From: Vibrio sp. CAU 1672 | GTDB taxonomy: Bacteria; Pseudomonadota; Gammaproteobacteria; Enterobacterales; Vibrionaceae | Reading direction: 5' to 3' | NCBI RefSeq assembly: GCF_029223195.1 | Contig: NZ_JARHUF010000001.1 | Location: 248,001 to 312,000 of the forward strand | Length of the DNA: 64,000 nt | In this document: positions 27,910 to 38,848 of the stretch, piece after piece | How the letters are laid out: every line of letters begins with the position of its first letter | Numbering within the stretch: the stretch's first letter is position 1 | Notes under the pieces: generated by a model | Seen by the model: the letters and a program-made list of their open reading frames with translations, nothing else | Databases searched by the model: none | What the model was told of the DNA's origin: nothing | Translations under genes and position numbers: made by a program

Positions 27910-27934
27910 TCACGTAACGGCTGAAAACAAACGA

Positions 27935-27966
27935 AAAGCGCAGCCATTGGTCGGCTGCGCTTTCTC
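27935..27966 (+). terminator. terminator after purT
   Basis: AAAGCGCAGCC (27935-27945) with GGCTGCGCTTT (27953-27963), then CTC. The A/T flanks make it usable for convergent tpm too. Confidence 0.8.
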
Positions 27967-28050
27967 ATCCCCAATAATAGTTATCCCAATCTGGATAAGC
28001 AGGCGCTCAGATAACTACGCTTAAAAATCAGATACTTATGTTGTTCGGCA

Positions 28051-28698
28051 TTATACTTCGATTAGATACACTTCTTCAGCAAAGCGGCTCAAGCCCTTCT
28101 TCGCGATCTTCGGGTGGGTGTCATCGGCCTGGTCAACATTCAGTCTTGTAACGGAACAGCCGGCAAACAACTGTTTTACTTCATCGTAAGGTACGCTGAA
28201 TGGCGGTCCGGCCATCTCATCCTGCGGATAATCCAAAGTAACCAAAAGTATGCGCCCATTCGCTGACAGCAGTTTTTTCAGCCGCGCCACATACTCTTCG
28301 CGCATATCCTGCGGCAACGCCACGAGTGCGGCACGATCATAAATAATGTCTGCTTGTTCTACTGGCGCCGTAAAAAAATCCCCGGTATAAATCGATAGTT
28401 CATCAAACTGGTATAACTCGTGCCGGCCATTGACCGGTATCACGGTTGGGGTATAAAAGTGCTCGGCAAAAAAAGCTCGCACGGCAATCTGACTGAGCTC
28501 TACCCCTTGTACCTGATCATGTTTGGAAGCCAGCCACACCAAGTCTTCTGACTTTCCGCATAACGGAACCAGCACCCTATCTGAACGGCCTGGATTAGTC
28601 TGTGGCCAGTACTCCCTCAGCAAGGGGTTAACATCTTCCAAATGGAAACCGATTTGATTGCGGGCCCATTTACTATGCCAAAACTCTTGATCTCTCAT
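28051..28698 (-). CDS. tpm: thiopurine S-methyltransferase
   Basis: 215 aa SAM-dependent methyltransferase. Family N-terminus [23 protein letters not shown] site [16 protein letters not shown] and the [12 protein letters not shown] segment are typical of TPMT-type proteins. In bacteria these methylate thiopurines and have been linked to selenium/tellurium methylation. Convergent with purT, divergent from relV. Confidence 0.9.
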   Translation of the reverse strand: MRDQEFWHSKWARNQIGFHLEDVNPLLREYWPQTNPGRSDRVLVPLCGKSEDLVWLASKHDQVQGVELSQIAVRAFFAEHFYTPTVIPVNGRHELYQFDELSIYTGDFFTAPVEQADIIYDRAALVALPQDMREEYVARLKKLLSANGRILLVTLDYPQDEMAGPPFSVPYDEVKQLFAGCSVTRLNVDQADDTHPKIAKKGLSRFAEEVYLIEV

Positions 28699-29040
28699 TC
28701 TCTTTCTACTTTGTCGGCTGATTATAATTGAGTTATAAGATTAAGCGGTTTTTCGCTCTCGAAGCATAAGACTAACGTTTTTTCGAAAATTGTCTACGCC
28801 GTTCATCTTTGGTTAATGCAGCAATGATATGCTGGGCACTGTTCAGGTCAGGGTGTATTGCTATCCTTTCTGAACAGACAATTAGAAGAATAAATGGTGA
28901 TCAAGCACACAATCCTGCTAACAGGTGATTCACTGGCCTTGGATTATTCCGTTAAGTCCCCATTTACTAGTTAGTACCTGATTTGCCGATCTTAGCAACT
29001 TTTCTATACCCATTTTCTAAGAGCAAGTTAAGGAGAGTGA
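28699..29040. other. divergent spacer between tpm and relV
   Basis: AT-rich, no gene seen. It must hold promoters for both flanking genes. The only clear element is the AAGGAGAG ribosome site of relV at its right end. Confidence 0.4.
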
Positions 29041-29814
29041 ATGAGCTTATTTTTACGTACTACCGCATTAATGCTGTTAGTACTGAGCCGTGCGCCGGCA
29101 TTCGCCGCACTTCCTAATACCCCAAGCAACGAACAAAATCGTTCTCAGAGCCAGAACGAAGTCAGTTCGAAACTCTTTAAACACAGCCTGAGTGGTTTGT
29201 ATGGAATACAGTCCACTGATACCACTCCTGTTCAGCCTTACTCTGATTTTGACGTACTGCACAGCAAAGCCCACCAAGCCCAGTTTGAGCTTGAAACTAT
29301 CTGTAAAAGTACCGCATTGCTGACAGATACCGAGCCTCATTTTGCCGGTATAAAATCCAAACAGCGGGCAATAACTAAAATCGCCCACGAACTGGACGGC
29401 CAGACAAACCGAATTACCGACCTTGCCCGTGCGACCATAGTTGCAAATGATGTATCTAGCTTGGTGTCGGCTTATGAGGCTCTGGAACGTGAAACCACCA
29501 TCCTAAAGGTAAAAAACCGTTTTAAGAAACCGGCCGCATCAGGATACCGAGATCTTAATCTGCTGGTACGCTTACCCAAAACCAACTTAGTGGCAGAAGT
29601 TCAGCTTCACCTGAAAGCCATTGCAGATGTGAAAAGTGGCCCGGAACATGAACTGTATAAAAACATTCAACAAATCGAGCGCGCAGCCAAGGTGGAGGGT
29701 CGTAGTTTAAACGATTGGGAAATGGCAACAATTAACAAGATGCGCATCCAGTCAAAAGATCTCTATCAACAAGCGTGGCAGCCCTACCTGACTACTCACC
29801 TAGAGGCGGCCTAA
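29041..29814 (+). CDS. relV: RelV-type small alarmone ((p)ppGpp) synthetase
   Basis: 257 aa. The RelA/SpoT synthetase domain covers about 90-235: KSKQRAITKIAHEL, ITDLARATIVAND, KNRFKKPAASGYRDLNLLV and the catalytic-Glu block AEVQLHLKAI. No HD hydrolase domain, so it is synthesis-only, like RelV of V. cholerae. Oddly, the first 23 residues form a hydrophobic signal-like segment ending APAFAALP, although the substrates GTP/GDP and ATP are cytoplasmic. Strong ribosome site AAGGAGAG. Monocistronic with a terminator. Confidence 0.88.
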   Translation: MSLFLRTTALMLLVLSRAPAFAALPNTPSNEQNRSQSQNEVSSKLFKHSLSGLYGIQSTDTTPVQPYSDFDVLHSKAHQAQFELETICKSTALLTDTEPHFAGIKSKQRAITKIAHELDGQTNRITDLARATIVANDVSSLVSAYEALERETTILKVKNRFKKPAASGYRDLNLLVRLPKTNLVAEVQLHLKAIADVKSGPEHELYKNIQQIERAAKVEGRSLNDWEMATINKMRIQSKDLYQQAWQPYLTTHLEAA

Positions 29815-29835
29815 ATAGCCTTTCTAAATACAGAA

Positions 29836-29860
29836 AACCACCGCGAGAGCGGTGGTTAGC
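29836..29860 (+). terminator. hairpin after relV
   Basis: AACCACCGC (29836-29844), loop GAGA, GCGGTGGTT (29849-29857). The T tract is poor but the stem is strong. Confidence 0.65.
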
Positions 29861-29871
29861 CTGGCAAACAC

Positions 29872-29894
29872 AAGATCACGTTTAACGTGATCTT
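29872..29894 (-). terminator. hairpin after ihfA
   Basis: AAGATCACGTT (29872-29882) and AACGTGATCTT (29884-29894), a near-perfect dyad lying 11 nt beyond the ihfA stop. Confidence 0.6.
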
Positions 29895-29904
29895 ATTGCT
29901 TTGC

Positions 29905-30201
29905 TTACTGTTCATTTTTTAGATTTTCTACACGAGCTTTTAATTTTTGGCCCGGGCGGAACGTCACGACACGTCGAGCAGTAATGGGAATATCTTCACC
30001 GGTTTTCGGGTTACGACCAGGTCGTTCATTTTTGTCACGAAGATCAAAATTACCAAAACCTGATAGTTTTACCTGTTCGCCACTTTCCAGTGCTCTGCGA
30101 ATCTCTTCAAAGAACACTTCTACCGTTTCCTTGGCGTCCCGTTTACTAAATCCCAGTTTATCAAACAGGTTCTCTGCAAGTTCGGCTTTTGTGAGCGCCA
30201 T
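29905..30201 (-). CDS. ihfA: integration host factor subunit alpha
   Basis: 98 aa, the exact family size. HU/IHF fold with the DNA-binding arm signature [22 protein letters not shown] (split: [10 protein letters not shown], then [10 protein letters not shown]) at about 46-67. Begins [17 protein letters not shown], characteristic of the alpha subunit. GAGGAA ribosome site. It bends DNA as a dimer with IhfB. In enterobacteria it follows pheT directly; here about 800 nt separate them. Confidence 0.96.
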   Translation of the reverse strand: MALTKAELAENLFDKLGFSKRDAKETVEVFFEEIRRALESGEQVKLSGFGNFDLRDKNERPGRNPKTGEDIPITARRVVTFRPGQKLKARVENLKNEQ

Positions 30202-30940
30202 AAAACTTTCCTCAAAGCTAGATTAAACAATGCTACTTTATTTGTAGCGCCAGAGCAGTTTTACCCTACCAATTCAACAACATATCGGGCCTACATCAGG
30301 AAGTGTATGCCAAGCTTATGATTTTCGCCAACTTTTTTCTTCGTTAATCGAGAGCCCACAACTAAAACAAGCCCTTAGCGCCACTTAAAATACAAAATTT
30401 CACTTTACATTATTCTACATCGAGACCAAAAAGCCAGTTTATACGTCTAAGTTGAGCGAAAAAGGCAGAATTTTTAACCATTTGACAAGGTTGTCAAAAC
30501 AGGCCAGATTTGACAGAGTCTTAACATAATGATCAGGTAAACTTTGCTGAATTATCAGTGGCTTGCCCTTAAAAACATGCCAACTGGTCTGCGCAGTGTT
30601 TCTATCATTCTTTGCAGTACAAATAACAATGCGCTAGCTGTGAATGCTGTGTAAATGCAATATAGAAAGCATAACGCTATACAAAAAGGTTAATTGAGTC
30701 AGTTCTGGCAGCCGTACCGGTGATGCTGCACTCGTTAGGGGGAAGAGGAGCTGTTTGGCAAATTTCTGAGTGTTTTTACCCCTGCGGCTGACGTTGGCTT
30801 TGTCGCTGAGTTGATCGCGCTTAAACTGTTTAGCTGGCGAGTAGCGTAGCCAGCTGCCAGAAAGTCTATTGCCAATCCTATGCTAGTTCAGACAGGAATC
30901 TCCGTTCACATGCATTCAACCAGCTGGTATTTGAAGCAGC
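30202..30940. other. long gene-free spacer between pheT and ihfA
   Basis: No intact gene. A palindrome TTTGACAAGGTTGTCAAA (8-bp arms) is at 30481-30498, a possible operator or ihfA promoter element. At 30739-30849 (+) a 36-codon open stretch (EELFGKFLSVFTPAADVGF) looks protein-like but has no start and a following stop, perhaps a degraded gene or transposase piece. The spacer may also hide a small RNA. Confidence 0.4.
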
Positions 30941-30970
30941 AAAAAAAACCCTGCCGAACTGGCAGGGTTT
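30941..30970 (-). terminator. terminator after pheT
   Basis: On the minus strand AAACCCTGCC, loop AGTTC, GGCAGGGTTT, then a run of T (A8 at 30941-30948 on +). Confidence 0.85.
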
Positions 30971-31003
30971 CTGTACTTTCCAAAAAAGCTCTGTCACGCG
31001 TTC

Positions 31004-33406
31004 TTAGTCTCGAAGAACAGCACCAAACTTCTCAGAGACATGAGCAACGATAGCTTCTACCGCACCCGCGATATCAGCATCTTCCAGCGTGCGCTCAACT
31101 GACTGTAGTGTCAGTGCGATAGCCAGGCTCTTCTTGCCTTCTTCAACGCCTTTACCTACGTATACGTCGAACAGTTTCGCATCTTTCAGGAACTCACCGC
31201 CCTGCTCGAGACAAGCGTTAACGATGTCGCCAGATGCTACTGCTTCGTCTACAACTACAGCAATATCACGACGGTTTGACGGGAACTTAGAAAGCTGTAC
31301 TGCTTCTGGGATCACTTTAGTGTTGATCGCAGACCACTCGATTTCGAATACGATAGTACGGCCGTTCAGACCAAACTTGCGCTCAAGTTCTGGGTGAACC
31401 GCACCAATCACACCCACTTCCCTTTCTGTTTCAAGACCAGCATCTACGATGATTGCCGCAGACTGGCCTGGGTGAAGTGCCGGGTGCTTCGCTGCTGCGA
31501 AAGAGTACGCTTTTTCATTAGCAGATAGCTCAAGGATCGCTTCCAGATCGCCTTTCAGGTCGAAGAAATCAACGGTGTTGGTTTCGATGTCCCAATGCTC
31601 TTCGCTGCGAGTACCGGCGATAACACCAGCGAGCATAGGCTCCTGACGCATGCCGTTTTCTGCAGTTTCACATGGGATGAAACGCAAGCCGTATTCAAAC
31701 AGACGAACACGTGGCTGTTGGCGCTTCTGGTTGTGCACTACCGTGTTCAGCAGACCCTGGATAAGACCAAGACGCATTGCTGACATGTCGGCAGAGATTG
31801 GGTTTGGTAGCACTAGTGGCTCAACACCAGGTACAAATAACTTTTGTTGCTCAGGCTCAACGAAGCTGTAAGTAATGGCTTCGTGGTAACCGCGGTCAAC
31901 CAGTAAGTCACGCACGCGTTTCAGCGGTTGGTCCGCTTCTACGTGGTTATGCATCTTAAGCGCTGCTGCCGGATGCTGATTCGGAATGTTGTCGTAACCG
32001 TAGATACGGCCTACTTCTTCAATCAGATCCTGCTCGATAGCAATATCAAAACGCCAGGTTGGTGCCGTCGCAATCCAGCCCGACTCAGTAGGTTCAACCG
32101 TCAGACCCAGACGCTCCAGGATTTCTACTACATCCGCATCCGCGATGTGGTGGCCCAGCAATTTGTCCAGTTTAGAGCGACGCAGTGCAACCGTGTTCGG
32201 TGTTGGCAGATCCGTTTCAGATTCAGCATCGATCACCGGTGCAACTTCACCGCCACAAATTTCAACCAGAAGCTCTGTTGCACGCTCCATCGCGTTTGTT
32301 TGTAGTGCGTAGTCCACACCACGCTCAAAACGCATTGAAGAATCAGTGTGCAAGCCGTAACTACGGGCGCGGCCACGGATGTGATCTGGGGCGAAGAATG
32401 CACACTCCAGTAGAACGTCTTTAGTTTCTGACGTTACGCCAGACTCTTCGCCACCGAAGATACCAGCAATTGCCAGTGCTTTGTTGTGGTCAGCAACCAC
32501 TAGTGTGTCTGCGTTTAGTTCAGCTTCAGTGCCGTCAAGAAGTGTTAGTTTCTCGCCTTGCTCAGCCAGACGAACCACGATGCCACCTTCGATCTTAGCC
32601 AGATCGAACGCGTGCATTGGCTGACCTTGCTCCAGAAGCACGTAGTTAGTGATGTCTACTACTGGATCGATTGAGCGAATACCACAACGACGCAATTTCT
32701 CTTGCATCCATAGTGGTGTTTCCGCCTGAACGTTTACGTTCTTAACTACACGGCCTAAGTAACGAGGACACGCAGCCGGTGCTTTTACTTCGATAGATAC
32801 AGTGTCATCGATAGCCGGTGCAACTGGGTTTACTGTAGGTTCCGTAACGTCAGCACGGTTTAAAACACCCACCTCACGAGCAAGGCCGCGAATGCTGAAA
32901 CAGTCCGCGCGGTTTGCTGTCAGGTCAACGTCTACCGTTACGTCATCCAGACCCAGGAATTCACGGAAATCTGTACCGATTACTGCGTCTTCTGCCAGTT
33001 CCATGATGCCGTCTGATTCAACGTCAATGCCTAGCTCAGTAAATGAACAAAGCATGCCGTGAGATGGCTGACCACGTAGTTTGGCTTTCTTAATTTTGAA
33101 ATCGCCCGGAAGAACAGCACCAACCGTTGCTACTGCTACTTTCAGGCCCTGGCGACAGTTAGGTGCGCCACACACGATGTCTAGAAGCTCTGCTTCACCC
33201 ACGTCAACTTTTGTTACGCGCAGTTTGTCTGCGTCTGGGTGCTGGCCGCACTCAACAACTTGACCCACTTTAACGCCGGTGAAAGAACCCGCTACAGGTA
33301 GTACGTCGTCTACCTCCAGACCCGCCATAGTGATTTGGTGAGTAAGCTCGTCAGTAGTAACCGCAGGGTTTACCCACTCACGAAGCCATGATTCGCTGAA
33401 TTTCAT
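31004..33406 (-). CDS. pheT: phenylalanyl-tRNA synthetase beta subunit
   Basis: 800 aa. N-terminal tRNA-binding domain (about 40-150, [20 protein letters not shown]), then the B3/B4 editing region, B5 domain and the C-terminal anticodon-binding FDX-ACB domain ([14 protein letters not shown], ends EKFGAVLRD). It forms an alpha2-beta2 enzyme with PheS. It lies 18 nt downstream of pheS in one operon. Confidence 0.97.
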   Translation of the reverse strand: MKFSESWLREWVNPAVTTDELTHQITMAGLEVDDVLPVAGSFTGVKVGQVVECGQHPDADKLRVTKVDVGEAELLDIVCGAPNCRQGLKVAVATVGAVLPGDFKIKKAKLRGQPSHGMLCSFTELGIDVESDGIMELAEDAVIGTDFREFLGLDDVTVDVDLTANRADCFSIRGLAREVGVLNRADVTEPTVNPVAPAIDDTVSIEVKAPAACPRYLGRVVKNVNVQAETPLWMQEKLRRCGIRSIDPVVDITNYVLLEQGQPMHAFDLAKIEGGIVVRLAEQGEKLTLLDGTEAELNADTLVVADHNKALAIAGIFGGEESGVTSETKDVLLECAFFAPDHIRGRARSYGLHTDSSMRFERGVDYALQTNAMERATELLVEICGGEVAPVIDAESETDLPTPNTVALRRSKLDKLLGHHIADADVVEILERLGLTVEPTESGWIATAPTWRFDIAIEQDLIEEVGRIYGYDNIPNQHPAAALKMHNHVEADQPLKRVRDLLVDRGYHEAITYSFVEPEQQKLFVPGVEPLVLPNPISADMSAMRLGLIQGLLNTVVHNQKRQQPRVRLFEYGLRFIPCETAENGMRQEPMLAGVIAGTRSEEHWDIETNTVDFFDLKGDLEAILELSANEKAYSFAAAKHPALHPGQSAAIIVDAGLETEREVGVIGAVHPELERKFGLNGRTIVFEIEWSAINTKVIPEAVQLSKFPSNRRDIAVVVDEAVASGDIVNACLEQGGEFLKDAKLFDVYVGKGVEEGKKSLAIALTLQSVERTLEDADIAGAVEAIVAHVSEKFGAVLRD

Positions 33407-33424
33407 GTTGATGAACCCTCTGGA

Positions 33425-34620
<1,196 letters not shown>

Positions 34621-34636
34621 ATAAATAGCATCACGC

Positions 34637-34667
34637 GCGGTTTGAATCATTGTTTGACTCAAACCGC
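34637..34667 (-). terminator. inverted repeat after the diguanylate cyclase gene
   Basis: GCGGTTTGA (34637-34645) and TCAAACCGC (34659-34667), perfect 9-bp arms, 27 nt beyond the stop of the leftward gene. No T run follows. Confidence 0.45.
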
Positions 34668-34693
34668 ACAGTAAAAATCCAGCTCGTCTCTGT

Positions 34694-35833
34694 TTAAGCA
34701 TGCACTCTTTCTTGCACTGTTCTGACCCCGTTCCGGCCATTTTGTTTGACAAGATAAACCGATTCATCGGCAATTTTGATGATATCAGTATAAACATGCA
34801 TATCTGGTTGCCGCTCGGCAACCCCTACACTGATACTACCAAGCCAAGGCTGATTCCCCGTCGGAACCACCATAGCCGCCACTTGCTGACGCACCGATTC
34901 TGCGACCAGCAAACCGCCGTCTAATTCGGTGTCCGGGCAAATAACCAAAAATTCGTCACCACCGAGTCGGCACACAATATCGTCATTGCGAAAGTGGTGG
35001 TGAAGCGTTGTTGCCAACTCTTTAAGTACCCGATCTCCGGCGTCATGGCCGCTGGTGTCGTTGACCTGCTTAAAATTATCGGCATCGATCATAATACAAA
35101 CCAAAGGCCTGCCCTGAGTTTCCGGCGACGACCACAAATCTTTGAGCGTCCGCATAGCGCAGCGTCTGTTAGGCAACTTAGTTAACGAATCAGTCAAAGA
35201 CAGTTCTTCTAACTGCTTGTTGGCCTGTGATAACTGCTTAGTGCGCTCTTCTACTTTATCTTCAAGCACCTGGTTGAGTTTAAGCAACTCGCGATTTCGC
35301 TCAGAGACCTGCGCAAACAAAGCACTCAGTGCGTCTAAAAGTGGCTCTGTAGAGGCATTAACCTTTTCTTCTTGTTGCTCGTAGGCATCCTTCGCTGCTA
35401 TCCCCTGCTCAATCGCTTCGACTTGCCTTGCCATATTCTGGTCAATGCCCAATATATGGTAAGCCAACCAATGGATAAGAAAATCAAGCAACTCTTCGGC
35501 CGCTTTCTTATTACCCTGTTCAATAAAGCTTTGCATGCTTTTAATGTCATTGATAAACGTGCGATGAATAACCACATGCTTTTGTAGATGCGCATGGTGA
35601 ATGCCCACTCTGCGCATCAGTTCTTCTTCTTCACGGAAGTGGAATTCCGCATAGCGGGAAAGCTCAAATAGGGCCTGTTGGATATCCTGGAGTGAGATGT
35701 TGTTTTCTGCGAGCAGCGCTCCGTACTTATTGATAAACCCCACCAGATACTGATGCTGTTCATCGACTTCGGTTATTCCGGTTTCAAAATAGTTATCCCA
35801 GCGAAATGAATTCAAGCCCACTACTCCAATCAT
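34694..35833 (-). CDS. hemerythrin-domain diguanylate cyclase (Bhr-DGC type)
   Basis: 379 aa. Residues about 10-135 form a bacteriohemerythrin domain; its diiron ligands fit His27, His65, Glu69, His82/86, His121/126 and Asp131. A coiled coil (about 165-210) links to a GGDEF domain with the intact active site GGDEF at 291-295 and an inhibitory RxxD (RNDD) five residues before. It should make c-di-GMP in response to oxygen or redox state, as shown for the V. cholerae homologue. The ATG at 35833 lacks a ribosome site; a TTG at 35815 with GGAG upstream is an alternative. Confidence 0.88.
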   Translation of the reverse strand: MIGVVGLNSFRWDNYFETGITEVDEQHQYLVGFINKYGALLAENNISLQDIQQALFELSRYAEFHFREEEELMRRVGIHHAHLQKHVVIHRTFINDIKSMQSFIEQGNKKAAEELLDFLIHWLAYHILGIDQNMARQVEAIEQGIAAKDAYEQQEEKVNASTEPLLDALSALFAQVSERNRELLKLNQVLEDKVEERTKQLSQANKQLEELSLTDSLTKLPNRRCAMRTLKDLWSSPETQGRPLVCIMIDADNFKQVNDTSGHDAGDRVLKELATTLHHHFRNDDIVCRLGGDEFLVICPDTELDGGLLVAESVRQQVAAMVVPTGNQPWLGSISVGVAERQPDMHVYTDIIKIADESVYLVKQNGRNGVRTVQERVHA

Positions 35834-36011
35834 GTATCAAACTGCCGGACATTTATCACTCAATGCAATCAATCCCCTGCAAAACATATGGAATAGTAAC
35901 CAAATTTTCTGGCGATGACTCCAAAACCCGACAAAAAGATGATTTGGATCGCCTTCAGCAAGACAAAAAGATGAGCTAAATTGCCTCAAAAGCTCAAATC
36001 ATTTTGTGGTT

Positions 36012-36821
36012 CTAGATAGATAAACTAGGCTTATCTCCTGTCGCGGCGATCGCGCCACGGATATCTTCAATAAATGTACCGTTTGTATCAACAATACCGT
36101 CAGAAAACATCACCGGTTCATGGGGGCCTGCTATCAATAGCACATTAGTAAAATCAGAAACATTGAAGTTCTCTGCCACTACGTTCTTCGAGTGGTAATC
36201 CAGGACAATTTTGCACAGCTCTTTTTCAAGCGCTAATAGCTGCTCTTCGGTGATTTTCATTCGCGACAACGCTACCCTAACGCAGTTGTCACTTTTTGTA
36301 GTTTGCTGCTTGAGGATCTCAGTGTACTTATCATTAAGTTTTGAGTTATCTGCATAGCTGTAATATAGCGGTCCACTAAGCGAGATCGATTTTGACTCAT
36401 CTACCGTGGCAAGGCCGAGCAACTCCAGCGCCCTAAGATAATCCGCCATCGATTTTTCAGAAAGCTGATGTTTCTTCTTTAAGATGGTGTAACCGTCTTT
36501 GCCACGTAACATGCGTAATTCGCGGTAAAAATCGTACAGATGCGGGAACTGAAAAAACACCTCATCCTGGGTATGGCTGAAGTAGTCTTCATCTTCAGCC
36601 TGAAGCTGATTGGCAATTTTTTGCAGTTCATCCAGAGTACAATCAACCGCACGGCAGTACTCTAACAACTTATCTAACGCTAAGTTAGTACTGGTCAGAT
36701 GGCGCTTGAAAGTAGACAATGGCATGCCCATTTTTTCAGATAGCTCTCGATACGTTAACCCTTTGGTCTTAATCGCTTGCCTCAAAGCCGCCAACAGGTA
36801 CTCGGGAGTGATATCTCTCAT
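36012..36821 (-). CDS. XRE-type helix-turn-helix regulator with C-terminal sensor region
   Basis: 269 aa. Helix-turn-helix at about 15-55 (TYRELSEKMGMPLSTFKRHL). Residues about 80-269 form a mixed alpha/beta region of unknown ligand, with a second winged-helix-like part around MLRGKDGYTILKKKHQLSEK. Good AGGAAA ribosome site. Its upstream spacer has repeated TGTAACA-like words and a PurR-like box. The regulated genes are unknown. Confidence 0.75.
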   Translation of the reverse strand: MRDITPEYLLAALRQAIKTKGLTYRELSEKMGMPLSTFKRHLTSTNLALDKLLEYCRAVDCTLDELQKIANQLQAEDEDYFSHTQDEVFFQFPHLYDFYRELRMLRGKDGYTILKKKHQLSEKSMADYLRALELLGLATVDESKSISLSGPLYYSYADNSKLNDKYTEILKQQTTKSDNCVRVALSRMKITEEQLLALEKELCKIVLDYHSKNVVAENFNVSDFTNVLLIAGPHEPVMFSDGIVDTNGTFIEDIRGAIAATGDKPSLSI

Positions 36822-37220
36822 CTAGGTTTCCTTTATTATTTTCCTCTTCTGGTTTATTTGTAACATTTTACACCCCGGACGCAAACGTTTAGTTTGTATT
36901 TTTATAGCTCCGAGATGAGTTATTATGCTTAATAACGCCATTATTTTCGTGAGACAACGATAGAGTTATTCACTTATAGAGCCATAATATTAGCAACTTG
37001 TGTTACAACACCCAGCCATAATCACCGCCAAACATTAATCAAATGTAACAGTATTTAGAGCCAATATAATCATATGCAATAGAAACAAATGTCACATTCA
37101 GAGCATTGCTTTTCCTATATTGACGCTATCAAAATGCATAGATATTCACAAGAGCCGCTATAAAATAGATCCACAAGTAACAAAGCAAAAACTGAGCACT
37201 TTAACTCCTGAGCGAAAAGA
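36822..37220. other. spacer between HTH regulator and ybjQ
   Basis: AT-rich, no gene seen. A PurR-like sequence ACGCAAACGTTTAGTT is at 36879-36894. TGTAACA or its near variants occur at about 36860, 37000, 37045 and 37088 in both orientations, perhaps operators of the adjacent HTH protein. Confidence 0.4.
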
Positions 37221-37538
37221 TTAGCGTAACAGCCGTACCGCAGTACCGAACACCAGAATCTCCGAAGAACCATCCACGATAGAGCTGGTCGTAAAACGAA
37301 TACCCACAATGGCATTTGCGCCCTTGCTTTCTGCTTCGTCGACCATACGCTGAATGGCGACATTACGCGCTTCAGTCATCATTTCGGTATAGCCACGGAT
37401 CTCGCCCCCTACAATACTTTTCAGTCCCGCCATGATATCTCGGCCAATATGCTTTGATTGCACAACATTGCCAGAGACGACACCAAGCACTTCAGTGATC
37501 TCTTTACCCGGAATATGATCTGTGGTGGTATATATCAT
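37221..37538 (-). CDS. ybjQ: YbjQ family (UPF0145) protein
   Basis: 105 aa. Recognised by GKEITEVLGVVSGNVVQSKH, the GGEIRGYTEMMTEAR segment and NAIVGIRF, all typical of YbjQ/UPF0145, a small pentameric-type domain of unclear role. Start at 37538 (MIYTTTDHIPG) with AAGGA upstream matches the family length of about 107; upstream extension to 37610 is unlikely. Confidence 0.9.
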   Translation of the reverse strand: MIYTTTDHIPGKEITEVLGVVSGNVVQSKHIGRDIMAGLKSIVGGEIRGYTEMMTEARNVAIQRMVDEAESKGANAIVGIRFTTSSIVDGSSEILVFGTAVRLLR

Positions 37539-37636
37539 CCTGTAATCCTTACTCTTAGTTATCACGATAGGGTGGAACTGGCCCGCATTTATCGTCAAGT
37601 CAGTAAACAAATCCGTGAACTACTGGTTTTGCTGTA

Positions 37637-37921
37637 CTAGCAGTAGTATTTGGCTTTGTTAAGCGGTTCTTTGCTGTAATGGATCTTCTCTAAATCGATT
37701 CCATAAACATTCGCCATGGCACATACGTAATACAAAATATCATAAAGCTCGTCAGCGACAGTGCCCTTAATTGTCTCCGGACAAGGTTGCCCAACTGCAT
37801 TACTTCCTGACTATTCCGAAAGCTCGCCAACTTCTTCAACGAACTTGAGAAAACAGTGTTCCTTTTGCTCCGGTTCATAGTCACGTGGTTAACTGAGTAT
37901 TGGTAGATCGCTGATTTTCAC
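37637..37921 (-). pseudogene. broken MazG-like nucleotide pyrophosphohydrolase gene
   Basis: Read from a possible GTG at 37921, the frame gives VKISDLPILS, stop, PRDYEPEQKEHCFLKFVEEVGELSE, stop, then GTVADELYDILYYVCAMANVYG and a proper end. The two acidic helices EEVGELSE and ADELYDILYY are the metal site of MazG-like enzymes. Premature stops are TAA at 37889-37891 and TAG at 37811-37813, both in frame, so it is a recent pseudogene with no frameshift needed. Confidence 0.75.
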
Positions 37922-38093
37922 GCCCTCTTGTTCGGTTATTGGTCCACTTTTTATGTTTGCTAGTTATAGCACTAAGTTGAATATATGACACCTCTACCAC
38001 TTGGTTGAACGTAGACGATAAAAGTGGCATCACAAGATTGATAGAAAATAGACTGGAGGAATTAAAGGGGAGGATCTGAACTGGCTACAATAA

Positions 38094-38115
38094 AAAAGGA
38101 GAGCAAATGCTCTCC
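38094..38115 (-). terminator. terminator after rplT
   Basis: GGAGAGCA (38098-38105) and TGCTCTCC (38108-38115); on the minus strand followed by six T. Confidence 0.85.
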
Positions 38116-38138
38116 TTCTCTTAAACCTAAGCTACTAA

Positions 38139-38492
38139 TTAAAGAGCAGCTTTCGCTTTTTCAACTAGCACTGCAAATGCAGCTTTGTCGAATACCGCGA
38201 TGTCCGCAAGGATCTTACGGTCGATCTCGATAGATGCTTTCTTAAGACCGTTGATGAAACGGCTGTAAGATAGACCATTTTGACGAGATGCCGCGTTGAT
38301 ACGTGCAATCCATAGTTGACGGAATTGACGTTTCTTGTTGCGACGGTCACGGTAAGCGTATTGACCAGCTTTAGTAACTGCTTGGAAAGCTACGCGGTAA
38401 ACACGTGAACGTGCACCGTAGTAACCTTTAGCTTGTTTTAGAACTTTCTTATGACGTGCACGAGCTTGTACACCACGTTTTACGCGAGGCAT
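38139..38492 (-). CDS. rplT: 50S ribosomal protein L20
   Basis: 117 aa, basic, begins [20 protein letters not shown] and matches L20 throughout. It is an early 23S rRNA binder and in E. coli also represses rpmI-rplT translation. AGGAGAAG ribosome site. Last gene of thrS-infC-rpmI-rplT. Confidence 0.98.
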   Translation of the reverse strand: MPRVKRGVQARARHKKVLKQAKGYYGARSRVYRVAFQAVTKAGQYAYRDRRNKKRQFRQLWIARINAASRQNGLSYSRFINGLKKASIEIDRKILADIAVFDKAAFAVLVEKAKAAL

Positions 38493-38532
38493 TATGCTTC
38501 TCCTAAACTAAACGATTGATAACTAAAAAGAA

Positions 38533-38727
38533 TTAAGCGTATGGCAGCATACGAACAACTGCAGCCACTTCACATTTTGGAAGGATTGCATTTGGACGAA
38601 GCTGACGCTTGTTCTTAGTAGTACGCTTAGTCAGGATGTGACGTTTAGTAGCGTGCTTGTATTTAATACCACCAGCAGTTTTCTTAAAACGCTTAGCAGC
38701 ACCTCTGTTGGTTTTCATCTTAGGCAT
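38533..38727 (-). CDS. rpmI: 50S ribosomal protein L35
   Basis: 64 aa, Lys/Arg-rich, begins [20 protein letters not shown], exact family size and sequence style. CGGAGT ribosome site. It lies 40 nt before rplT. Confidence 0.98.
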   Translation of the reverse strand: MPKMKTNRGAAKRFKKTAGGIKYKHATKRHILTKRTTKNKRQLRPNAILPKCEVAAVVRMLPYA

Positions 38728-38780
38728 GATGAATAACTCCGCATTGTAGTAGTTTAATAAACACGTAATTAGGGCGAATA

Positions 38781-38827
38781 AAACCCAGCCGTAACACCTT
38801 TTATTTGAAAGGAACGCGGCTGGGTTT
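38781..38827 (-). promoter_or_regulatory. hairpin between infC and rpmI (terminator/attenuator or L20 control)
   Basis: AAACCCAGCCG ... CGGCTGGGTTT outer arms with an inner CCTTTT/AAAGG stem. On the minus strand it is followed by TTTATT. It could end part of the thrS-infC transcript or belong to the L20 operator region. Confidence 0.6.
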
Positions 38828-38848
38828 GTATTACTTGTAAGCCGTTAA

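Noticed and set aside
30739..30849. Transposase or other gene in the ihfA-pheT gap
   Set aside because: Only 36 codons, no start; kept as a note in the spacer entry rather than called.
38140..38350. Frames overlapping ribosomal protein genes
   Set aside because: Opposite or shifted frames of strongly conserved ribosomal genes; no independent support.
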